Positions 40,801 through 45,000 of a DNA stretch of 60,000 bases are shown in pieces; within the stretch, counting starts at the first letter, position 1; each line of letters starts with the position of its first letter. The translations under genes were made by a program, and so were the position numbers. The notes beneath the pieces were generated by a model. It did not search any database. It saw nothing but the letters and a program-made list of their open reading frames with translations, and was not told the DNA's origin. Where the stretch lies: NCBI RefSeq assembly GCF_964355755.1, contig NC_092675.1:16569312-16629311 (forward strand). Direction: 5' to 3'. This DNA is from Antedon mediterranea. Taxonomy: Eukaryota > Echinodermata > Crinoidea > Comatulida > Antedonidae.

Positions 40801-41126
40801 CTAAGAAGAAATGCGAAACAGGGACAACCACAAAACTAGCAAAAAAGTACTGTAGGTAGTGGTTTCAATATACAAAAGTGAATACTGTATTATATGTTAT
40901 TCAATAACTGTCTCAAATGTAATGTAAATGTTGACAATTAATTTTTAATTAAATTAGCATCTATTATATCTGAGCTTTAAAAAAGACAATTTAAAATGTT
41001 TACTAGTTCATCTTCAGATTTCGCTTTGATCTGTTTATTAAGATTTCCAAAAAACCAATTCGCTCGGATGTTGCGAGAAATCCGGTATTCTTTTTTCATC
41101 AACAGGTACACCTCCTCAGCATCCAT
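136..41126 (-). CDS. SZT2: SZT2, KICSTOR complex subunit (C-terminus off the left edge)
   Basis: SZT2 is the very large scaffold of KICSTOR (with KPTN, ITFG2 and KICS2). KICSTOR holds GATOR1 at the lysosome and so represses mTORC1 when amino acids are low. I identified it by reading 52 minus-strand exons and recognising stretches typical of the family: [11 protein letters not shown] near the start, [42 protein letters not shown] and [14 protein letters not shown]. All exons have GT donors and AG acceptors, and phase carries correctly from each exon to the next over 9,708 coding bases (about 3,236 codons). Vertebrate SZT2 is about 3,400 aa, so only a short C-terminal part should be missing. 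The start used is the ATG at 41,124-41,126. It sits 6 bases inside an exon with an AG acceptor, so a 5' exon exists and a further in-frame start upstream is possible. Identity is very confident; two micro-exons (5,921-5,947 and 3,777-3,821) are tentative. Confidence 0.95.
735..850 (-). repeat. SINE-like repeat, third type, second copy
   Basis: CATTTGAGGTTTAGGGAGTG with GGGATTGGAAGGCAAGGATG and AATAACCAAA parallels the copy at 23,895-24,025. Confidence 0.5.
854..1020. mobile_element. Partial copy of the CCCTTTTCACACC MITE
   Basis: CACCTGCAAAATGTAAGTTG, then GACAAATCATAGTAATCAAA and TAGCAC match the full element at 36,328-36,671; the right end is lost. Confidence 0.6.
1107..1222. repeat. Exact 58-bp tandem duplication covering an SZT2 splice donor
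   Basis: 1,107-1,164 and 1,165-1,222 are identical (both begin AATACTCAATTACCTAGTTT and end CAGTGTCTTTAT). The unit contains the last 45 bases of SZT2 exon 51 and its GT donor. The inner donor (1,177) gives the open frame; the outer donor (1,119) would add Gly-Asn and a stop. Confidence 0.95.
1425..1805 (-). repeat. tRNA-derived SINE (family 1)
   Basis: On the minus strand it reads GTGAGTGGTCAAGCAGTTAA and GGCAGTGGAACCGTTCAAGG, a Leu/Ser-tRNA-like head with A-box and B-box remnants. Its far end (TTTATACTGGGTGACCTCTT) matches the end of the copy at 19,121-19,405. It fills the SZT2 intron between exons 51 and 50. Confidence 0.65.
2674..2714. repeat. Short perfect hairpin
   Basis: AGAAACACCTGAAAT, a short T-rich loop, then ATTTCAGGTGTTTCT. 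In the SZT2 intron 1,990-3,058, which otherwise shows only AT-rich sequence. Confidence 0.85.
4917..5216 (+). repeat. SINE family 1, head missing
   Basis: Contains GGGTTCAAGGCTCACTCACT (B box), GTCTTCTCGGATAAGGACTA and GTGTGCACTTTAAAAAACCC as in the other copies, and ends in an AAATAAAATAAATAAATAAA tail. Confidence 0.7.
5744..5882. mobile_element. 139-bp MITE, CAGTATCATAGGCAAAT ends
   Basis: CAGTATCATAGGCAAAT at the left is the exact complement of ATTTGCCTATGATACTG at the right. A diverged copy lies at 48,674-48,772 between MED8 and CARM1. Confidence 0.75.
7623..8785. mobile_element. 1.16-kb element with 32-bp terminal inverted repeats
   Basis: CCAAATAAAAAAATATACTT followed by GTTAAGCGTCAC (from 7,625) is repeated as its exact complement at about 8,750-8,783. 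Inside are a run of G (7,682-7,690), poly-T tracts, a GC-richer block (7,905-8,180) and a CTAGCAA/TTGCTAG-rich patch (8,577-8,650). No transposase-like frame was recognised. It accounts for nearly all of SZT2 intron 42 (7,513-8,941). Confidence 0.7.
10188..10727 (+). mobile_element. GGAGGT-end MITE, intact copy
   Basis: Begins TTACCTCCGCCTAGGAGGTA and ends with GTAGGCGGAGGTATGCACTC then TCGGAGTGGCTTTCTAGTT. Internally it contains GTTTGTTAGCAGCATTACTC and a GGTCC/GGACC-rich inverted patch near 10,305-10,365. It has the same structure as the copies at 19,690-21,357 and 58,995-59,545 and no coding capacity. It fills most of SZT2 intron 40. Confidence 0.8.
11015..11184 (+). repeat. SINE-like element ending in the GTT array
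   Basis: The text from GGATGCCTTATTTACTAGAG to GTGTAAAGTGCTTAGAAATA and then TTGTATTAGGTGCTA matches a second copy at 37,898-38,045 (GATGCCTTTTTTACTCAAG ... GTGTAAAGCGCTTAGAAACA ... TTAGGCGCTATACAAG). The 3' part resembles the ends of the SINE family listed at 14,456-14,752 (TGCTTAGAAGCA ... GCGCTATATAAA). In this copy the A/T-rich tail turns directly into the large trinucleotide array. Confidence 0.6.
11185..14284. repeat. 3.1-kb GTT/ATT/CTT/CCT trinucleotide-derived array in an SZT2 intron
   Basis: About 3.1 kb made almost only of GTT, ATT, CTT, CCT and rare GCT triplets on the plus strand, ending in pure ATT. A common larger unit is GTTGTTATTGTTCCTGTTCT followed by T and further GTT/ATT triplets. 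The array has no stop codons in two forward frames, producing apparent proteins of 1,044 and 871 residues that consist only of Val/Ile/Leu/Pro or Leu/Phe; these are artefacts. It lies between SZT2 exons 40 and 39 (intron 10,894-14,321), so the SZT2 pre-mRNA carries the A/C-rich complement. Rare GCT triplets at 12,271 and 12,397 recur at 13,606 and 13,732, both exactly 1,335 bp later, which shows a large internal duplication. Confidence 0.95.
14322..19653 (-). CDS. SZT2: SZT2 exons 30-39 (residues about 1829-2656), including a long acidic exon
   Basis: Exons: 19653-19468, 19038-17730 (1,309 bp), 17300-17153, 16888-16792, 16439-16325, 16246-15959, 15698-15599, 15217-15138, 14962-14895, 14415-14322. 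Landmarks: [27 protein letters not shown]-like text (read here as [14 protein letters not shown]), [39 protein letters not shown] and [20 protein letters not shown]. Exon 31 starts with a conserved piece ([19 protein letters not shown]), then a short Lys/Glu helix (likely coiled coil). It then runs for nearly 400 residues as Ser/Glu/Asp-rich, presumably disordered sequence before the conserved part resumes in exon 32. Intron 16440-16791 shows nothing recognisable. Confidence 0.92.
14456..14752 (+). repeat. tRNA-derived SINE (family 2)
   Basis: Head GTGTGGCGCAGTGGGACTAC, B box GTTTCGAATCC, body ACCCAGGTGTATAAATTGGT, and 3' end TGCTTAGAAGCACTGTGCAA ... GCGCTATATAAA followed by an ATT-rich tail. 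Copies on the opposite strand lie at 27,130-27,335 and 29,140-29,450. In SZT2 intron 38. Confidence 0.75.
15755..15905 (+). repeat. SINE family 1, body fragment
   Basis: GGTCTTCTTGGATAAGAACT, CCTGTGTACACATCTGGC and TACTGGTCCATCTCAGCCCC match the bodies of the other copies. The end TGTGGGTTTGTGGAGGACCT also occurs at 52,157-52,176 in a CARM1 intron. Confidence 0.55.
17340..17495 (+). repeat. LINE tail fragment
   Basis: Contains CAAAATGAATAAAATAAAAA, the same terminus as the LINE at 20,055-21,083, preceded by non-coding sequence. Confidence 0.5.
19121..19405 (+). repeat. SINE family 1, near full length
   Basis: Head GAGTGACTGGCCGAGCGGTT followed by AAGACAGTGG, and B box GGGGTTCGAGGCTC, both typical of a Leu/Ser tRNA-type RNA polymerase III promoter. 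Body GTCTTCTCGAATAAGGACTA; end CAATCAATTTCAATCAATCA. Not a functional tRNA: the acceptor stem does not pair. In SZT2 intron 30. Confidence 0.75.
19690..21357 (-). mobile_element. GGAGGT-end MITE split by a LINE
   Basis: The two halves, 19,690-20,054 and 21,084-21,357, together match the complement of 10,188-10,727. Shared ends are ACTAGAAAGCCACTCCGAGA and TTGGCGGAGGTAAATA; shared interior text includes AAGACTGCTCGCCGGCTTTT and AATAGAACAGCAACGCGAAA. The LINE copy occupies the gap. Located in SZT2 intron 29. Confidence 0.8.
20055..21083 (+). pseudogene. 5'-truncated LINE (CR1/Jockey-type) 3' half, nested in a DNA transposon
   Basis: An open frame of about 264 codons (20,056-20,850) starts mid-protein with [17 protein letters not shown] and contains [46 protein letters not shown] and [15 protein letters not shown], the classical post-catalytic RT region. 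It ends ...KSRRETF before a stop. The catalytic box and everything upstream are missing. The 3' end is an ATGAATAAAATAAAAAATAA tail; the same tail type occurs at 17,465-17,490. The insertion splits the element at 19,690-21,357. Confidence 0.88.
21371..21675 (+). repeat. SINE family 1, variant copy
   Basis: Head CTGTCGAGTGGCCAAGCGTT then TAAGGCAGTGGCGCC, body GTGTGCACTTTAAAGAACCC and GTAGGGGGTTTACCCCGG, which parallels 5,061-5,077 of the copy at 4,917. Next to the nested transposon in SZT2 intron 29. Confidence 0.65.
22004..27900 (-). CDS. SZT2: SZT2 exons 20-29 (residues about 884-1828)
   Basis: Exons: 27900-27431, 27074-26909, 26434-26191, 25600-24675 (926 bp), 24546-24428, 24287-24053, 23736-23628, 22986-22735, 22589-22358, 22085-22004. 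Family landmarks are [101 protein letters not shown] and [19 protein letters not shown]. Exon 20 and the start of exon 23 are Ser/Glu-rich and look like flexible linkers. The exon 28 donor is GA|GTAGGT; reading through it gives an immediate TAG, so the splice is needed. The frame into exon 29 works only with the ATTCAG acceptor. Intron 26435-26908 has nothing recognisable. Confidence 0.92.
22995..23420 (+). pseudogene. LINE 3' end fragment (CR1/L2-type)
   Basis: The C-terminal peptide [20 protein letters not shown] is typical of the region after LINE reverse transcriptase. It is followed by a stop, a 3' UTR with GTATGGCCTCGCACGGCCTT and AAATAAAG, and a TATTATTATTA tail. In SZT2 intron 26, opposite strand. 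Confidence 0.75.
23895..24025 (-). repeat. SINE-like repeat, third type
   Basis: CATTTGAGTCTTAGGAAGTG then GAGTAGAG, and GGGATTGAAACCTGGACC (a B-box-like complement). A related piece at 735-850 has CATTTGAGGTTTAGGGAGTG then GAGTAG. It ends 28 bp from SZT2 exon 25. Confidence 0.55.
25700..25984 (+). repeat. LINE 3' UTR and tail
   Basis: GAAGACGAGCAATGTAATTT, CTTGTGGGAACGAATAAAGA and a tail of ATACTTG repeats (25,965-25,982). This is the usual style of a LINE terminus; no coding part remains. Confidence 0.55.
27130..27335 (-). repeat. SINE family 2 copy
   Basis: Reverse-strand match: TTTGAACTCACGATCAGTAG and AACACACTGCGCCAGACG correspond to the head, TGCAGCTAGTAATCTGCACA to the body. Confidence 0.65.
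28044..28196. mobile_element. Hairpin MITE family A, copy 1
   Basis: Family A has ends CTGTCTACACTATCAAAC and their complement, and an inner palindromic zone GATGTGCCCATATATGGACA / TTTGGGCACATCACA. Here: GTCTTCACTATAAAACTTTA to CAAACTAGTTTGATGGTGAA then GACAGAC. SZT2 intron 19. Confidence 0.75.
28269..34727 (-). CDS. SZT2: SZT2 exons 9-19 (residues about 378-883)
   Basis: Exons: 34727-34679 (49 bp), 34311-34154, 33718-33490, 33026-32868, 31929-31864, 31559-31509 (51 bp), 31053-30898, 30401-30284, 29700-29495, 28737-28486, 28341-28269. Conserved runs include [84 protein letters not shown] and [16 protein letters not shown]. Exon 18 contains a short His-rich stretch ([16 protein letters not shown]), which may be a low-complexity linker. 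The acceptor of exon 19 was chosen as AATCAG rather than the nearer TTAG because only the former keeps the frame open. The 495-bp intron 30402-30897 is plain AT-rich sequence with no feature I can name, as is 31054-31508 apart from short ORF noise. Confidence 0.92.
29140..29450 (-). repeat. SINE family 2 copy
   Basis: TATAGCGGTTTATACATAAA and GCTTCTAAGTGCTTCACAAT match the complement of the family 3' end; CTTGAACTCCCGATCTC and CAACACACTGTGACACACG match the head. In SZT2 intron 17. Confidence 0.65.
29967..30093. mobile_element. 127-bp inverted-repeat element
   Basis: AGGCACTGTTTTAAAAAAGC followed by AGAGCTTGTGC is mirrored by GCACAAGCTCTGCTTTTTGA and AAACAGTGCCTT (arms of about 31 bp, few mismatches). 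In SZT2 intron 16. Confidence 0.75.
32090..32130. repeat. TA microsatellite
   Basis: An AT dinucleotide run (about 32,104-32,125). Similar short runs occur at 20,990-21,007 and 45,780-45,794. The rest of intron 31,930-32,867 holds no gene; sequence at 32,150-32,300 looks like repeat debris I cannot classify. Confidence 0.8.
33260..33460. mobile_element. Hairpin MITE family A, copy 2
   Basis: Left half AAGCTCTGTCTACACTATCA and ACTACCATATTTGGTCACAT is clear; the right half is diverged. SZT2 intron 11. Confidence 0.65.
33945..34050. repeat. Degenerate 17-20-bp tandem repeat
   Basis: Repeating GTGACCCCTGAATAGAAGTG-type units (CCCTGAATTAGGGTG, CCCTGAATAGAAGTG twice, TCCTGGATAAAAGTG, CCCTTTAATAGGGTG). 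Unit length varies. In SZT2 intron 10. Confidence 0.65.
34410..34529. mobile_element. Hairpin MITE family A, copy 3
   Basis: AAGCTATGTCTACAATATCA to GTTTGATAGTGTAGACAGGG then CTT. SZT2 intron 9. Confidence 0.8.
35343..35474. mobile_element. Hairpin MITE family A, copy 4
   Basis: ACACTATCAAACTTTGTCCA to GTTTGATAGTGTAGACAGAG then CTT; the extreme left end is missing. SZT2 intron 8. Confidence 0.75.
36328..36671. mobile_element. 344-bp MITE with CCCTTTTCACACCTGCA ends and TA duplication
   Basis: The left end CCCTTTTCACACCTGCA is matched by the right end TGCAGATGTGAAAAGGG (one mismatch), with TA on each side (36,326-36,327; 36,672-36,673). A second, partial copy lies at 854-1,020 (shared: AAACTGACAAATCATAGTAA then TCAAATAGCAC). 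In SZT2 intron 8; the remainder of 34,728-36,908 is AT-rich with one more MITE. Confidence 0.8.
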
Positions 41127-41135
41127 GTCTATCTG
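36909..41135 (-). CDS. SZT2: SZT2 exons 1-8 (N-terminal, residues about 1-377)
   Basis: Exons in order of transcription: 41135-41004 (coding from 41126), 40640-40416, 39811-39734, 39550-39458, 39197-39098, 38437-38246, 37436-37216, 37008-36909. Readable landmarks are [58 protein letters not shown] and [20 protein letters not shown]. The last looks like a segment of a von Willebrand A-like fold (hydrophobic strand followed by TDG), which is my inference. A Lys/Glu-rich insert (residues about 60-85) sits in exon 2. Intron 1 (40641-41003) holds nothing I recognise. The larger introns carry hairpin MITEs (listed separately). Confidence 0.93.
37541..37682. mobile_element. Hairpin MITE family A, copy 5
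   Basis: AAAGCTTGTTCTACACTATC to CAAACTAGTTTCATATTATG then TAGCCAGCGCTT. SZT2 intron 6. Confidence 0.75.
37885..38050 (+). repeat. SINE-like 3' end (partner of 11,015-11,184)
   Basis: Shares CATATGGAAGCTTTAAAGTG, GTGTGTAAAGCGCTTAGAAA and TTGTATTAGGCGCTATACAA with the copy at the start of the GTT array, but its tail has not expanded. Confidence 0.6.
38813..38900. mobile_element. Hairpin MITE family A, copy 6 (short)
   Basis: TAAGCTCTGTCTACAAACTA to TAGTTTGATAGTGTACATAA then AGCTT; the centre is deleted. SZT2 intron 5. Confidence 0.65.
39886..40083 (+). mobile_element. GGAGGT-end MITE, internally deleted copy
   Basis: Contains GTTAGTTAGCAGGATTACTC followed by AAAAAGTTACTG, and the family right end GGCGGAGGTTTGCGTTCTCT ... 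CCTTCTAGTT. Much of the middle is missing. Confidence 0.65.
40271..40403. mobile_element. Hairpin MITE family A, copy 7
   Basis: ACTGTCTAAACTATCAAACT to GATGATAGTCTAGACAGAGC then TTT. It ends 13 bp from SZT2 exon 2. Confidence 0.75.
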
Positions 41136-41832
41136 AAAAATAAATGGATGTTATGTTGTTAAATGCGCGATTTCATTTGTAATTGTAATTGGATTGCACA
41201 AGAAAAATTCTGGCAGACACTGTGGTGCGAAAGATCAGTACACCCCAGAAAACTTAGTAGATCAGACTCAAGCTCGCTAGCTACTAGGCTAGTCTACTAC
41301 TACTAGCTAGCTAGACTAGGCTAGGCCTAGTCTAGCTAGTTAGTCATAGTGGTAGTAATATTCTTTCTGATTTGTGTAGCCTTAGGCCTAGTAGTAGGCT
41401 AATTAATAATTTAAAAAGAGAGGCCGACTCATTCCTGTCTGTAAATTGTTTCAGCTTGGCCTAGGCTAGTTAGTTATCAAATATTGTTTATATATAACCA
41501 AGTTTGTCTACCTAGCCTACTATGCCTAGGTAATTCAAATCTGAACGTACTACCATAATTAATATTGTAAATCAGTTTTTAATTACAAGGCCTAAATAGG
41601 CCTAAACCACATCATTACGAAATCAAGGCACCATACCCAACACTACTGCATATGCAGCAGCTAGCACAAAATAACATTCGTGCGCGAGTCGAGTGCAGTG
41701 TGTCGGCGGACACCATTAACGCGAACTTTGACCTCTCTTGTTATTTTTTTGTTGTGTCCTGTGCGAAACGGCCATTGTTTATAATATATTATCGTTAATT
41801 TCTCACACATTTTTGGACAACACAGTTTAATC
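41136..41832. promoter_or_regulatory. Divergent promoter region between SZT2 and MED8
   Basis: About 700 bp separate the first recognised SZT2 coding exon (minus) from the MED8 start codon (plus). The block near 41,680-41,740 is locally GC/CpG-richer (GTGCGCGAGTCGAG, GTCGGCGGAC, ACGCG) than the AT-rich surroundings, as expected for a shared core promoter. An AT-rich TTTATAATATATTATC run lies about 45-60 bp upstream of the MED8 ATG, but I would not call it a TATA box with confidence. The SZT2 5' non-coding exon must also lie in or near this interval, because the first coding exon has an acceptor (TTTTCAG) just before the ATG. The rest of the interval is filled with TAGGCC/CTAG-type palindromes. 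Confidence 0.6.
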
Positions 41833-42010
41833 ATGCAGGTAATTGCACATAATGCCTGCAGCATAATGTGTAAATGTATATTATAGGTTTGAAAATAGGT
41901 GTCGAAAACCTTTTAATAATACAAAATCTAGGCCTAGGCCTAGGCCTATAGGACCAGGTAGGCCTAGCCTACTAGTTAGGCCTAGGCTAGGCCTAGGCCT
42001 ATTAGTAGTA
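41260..42010. repeat. TAGGCCTA / CTAG palindromic low-complexity tracts
   Basis: Dense clusters of CTAG, GCTAG, TAGGCC and AGGCCTAGGCCTAGG occur at about 41,270-41,405, 41,455-41,530, 41,590-41,605 and 41,928-42,003. The units are self-complementary and irregularly spaced, so this is not a simple tandem satellite. They flank both start sites of the SZT2/MED8 pair. Function unknown; the tracts may be simple-sequence drift or multiple weak protein-binding sites. Confidence 0.7.
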
Positions 42011-45000
42011 GGGGTTATCAGACGATCGGGACCACTTTAAGACAATCGGGCCCATCAAGGGTGAAAGACGATCGGGCCCAGAGACGATCGGGCCCAACAA
42101 ACAAGACGATCGGGCCCAAAACATTCTTGGAAAATTTTTAAAAATAAATACGCGAATACAAACAACACAATAATAACAATCAAAATCAATCACATTTATT
42201 TGTAAATCGAGAGAATTTGTAAGAAATTCTTAAAACCAGTAGTCTTAAGACTTAATTAGCCTAGGGGAAAGTTATGATAAAATCAGAAAAAATCTAATTA
42301 ACCTTTTTAATTAAAATCTTAATTACGCAAGAAAAGCACGTTGACACTAGCATTAGGAATAAAAAAATGATGAAATGTGGCACATTATTTTATATAACAC
42401 AAAAGTCTATCGGGCCCAACGCAAGATGATCGGGCCCAACGCAAGATGATCGGGACCAACTGGTAAAACAATCGGGCCCAACATGGTTCTGAAAACACTG
42501 GACGATCGGGCCCAACTGGTATGACGATCGGGCTCAACGCTGAAGACGATCGGGACCACGTTTTCTGGGCCCTAATTAACACTATTGGTTTTAAGAATTT
42601 CTTACCAATACTCTCGATTTATGAATAAATGTGATTGATTTTGATTGTTATATTGTGTTGTTTGTATTCGCGTATTTATTTTTTTTTATTTTCCGAGAGT
42701 GTTTTGGGCCCGATCGTCTTATTTGTTGGGCCTGATCGTCTCTGGGCCCGATCGTCCGTTGTCCCGATCGTCTGATAACCCTATAGGCCAAACAAACAAA
42801 CAAACACACTTTTATTTTTTTAACAGCCAAATGTAGAGAAAGCATTTGAAACATCTTTGGAAGCAATCATCACTCGTGTTCAAGATCTGAAACACTCGAT
42901 CGGATCATTTATTCTCAAGTTAGAACATGAACACCAAATGCTTAATTGGTAAGTTAGTATTGTCTCAACCGTTTCAATTAAATATAAATGTGCAATTCTA
43001 TTTCTATTAAATCTTTTTAATTCTTGTTTATATGTATTTATATTTTAGGCCATCTGTACTTGACAGTTTTGCCTTGTTATCTAGTAAGTTTACCATTTAT
43101 TTTGTAATTAATTATTGTTTGTATTGTTGGATATCTGTCTGCTTCATTCTTTTTAAACAATCTTAATTATTCATTCATTTGTAACATTTATTTAGGTCAG
43201 ATAAACATGTTAAATAAGGTTCTAAAAAGTGAGAAGACTCCACCTCTTAGAAACTTGGTTCTGTTGCCCCTTGAACTATCATGTGATCGAGATGAAGAAC
43301 TTGAGGTATGTATCAACATCTTCTCATTGTTATCATTTACAGAATATGTTATATTTTTAATAAATTTAATTATTCATTTTTCAATCATTTTAGAAATTGA
43401 CAGAAGGAAGAGTAGCTGTATTTAATCATGATGTGGTACCAAACTATTTAAGAACCAAGCCAGAGCCTGATGTTGATGCCAAGAATCAACAAAACAAGTC
43501 TATTGCATCTCAAATCACTCCAGAACTAGCTCAGGTAACCTTACTTAGGTTATGTTCAGACTCGCTGTGTTAAGGTAATCCGTGGCGTTAAAAGCCAAGG
43601 TGTTTAGACACAACGATCAACATTCCAATGCCTTGCGTTTAAAACACTCTGATCAGGTCAAAGCAGATAGAACTATATGTATACATTCATGACAATGCAT
43701 GAAAGTTTACATAGTAAAATAGTTTTTTTTTTGTTATTTTTATTTATATAATGTTACCTTTAAAGATACTGATTTGTTCTTACTACTTGTAGAATTTCAT
43801 TTTAATTCAAAATAATTTAAAATGTAATTATTACATGGACAATTATCTGAATATCATATCACTGACGCCAACTTTACTATTCTTTAAAATTAAAAACCTG
43901 AAAATATGTTTGACATAGCTGGTGACTTCACTGTCGTATACTAGGGTATGTAGTTGCTGTTTGCTAATCGTGGTCATGTCTTTTCAATGGTTAAGGTTAA
44001 AATCACTGATGGCATCAGTGATTTTAACACTGGATTAGCGTTATTAAATCTACCCTCTCCTGCTAGGGTTATTAACGCCATCTGCGGCCTAGTTCAGACA
44101 CAAAAATATGTGCGCCGCTTACATAACGCCACCTTAACGCCGTGAGTCTGAACATACCCTTACAAAAACGCTTAAACTACAAATTAAAAGTGATCACTTG
44201 TGTGTAATAATGTGACGACCGACGACCAACCTAGATCAGGTCAATTGATGTGTCGGCGGTCGTCACCTGGACCTATAAACCATCAAACCTGTTTCGAGGT
44301 GAGGACATACATGCCAATATCGCATATCTAACATGATCATCAGTTGTCACAAATTGAAAGCTCCCTAATGTACAGTAATGTCTAATTTTATGTGTGTCTG
44401 ATTTGTTGCCTGGGAAAGCATCTTGTGTGGTCTGGAGATATAGTTATGATATACAGATTCAATCTCCTCCTGTGTTAATAGTTAAGGAGTCTTCAAATTA
44501 TTCAAGTCAATAGTGATAATGCTAATAAAATAATGATTATAGTAATACCAGTAGTAAAAACCTGAGAATTATATTACATTGTTATAATGAAAACAATTGT
44601 TATTCCAGAAACAAATCACAAGTTTAAATAAGATCACTGCACGGTTGTTGGATAACTTGAATAATGCAAAAGAAGAATGGGACACAGACTCAAGTAGTAA
44701 GTATTGTAGTTCACGAATAATAATTATACCAAATTTAGGCAGTGTTTCTGCAGACTTCAGCAAGGCCTTTGACTCGGTCCCTCATCAGCGACTTCTACAT
44801 CATGCAGGGGTCAGACATAGTATCTTGAATTGAATTTATTGCTTCCTTACGAATCGACATCAACAAGTTGTGCTCGAAGGAAAAACTTCATCTAAAACTA
44901 AAGTCACTCCGGGTTCCCCCAAGGTACAGTTCTTGATCCACTTCTGTTCCTGACCTACATCAACAACCTACCATCCAATGTCAACTCTAAAGTGAAGCTG

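Noticed and set aside
41661-41864. 67-codon minus ORF in the promoter region as an SZT2 first exon
   Set aside because: It has a Cys-rich, non-conserved reading and no splice join to the first SZT2 coding exon that I can support.
42648-42866. ORFs around the MED8 intron 1 foldback element
   Set aside because: They translate the GATCGGGCC motif arrays and part of MED8 exon 2 in the wrong frame or strand.
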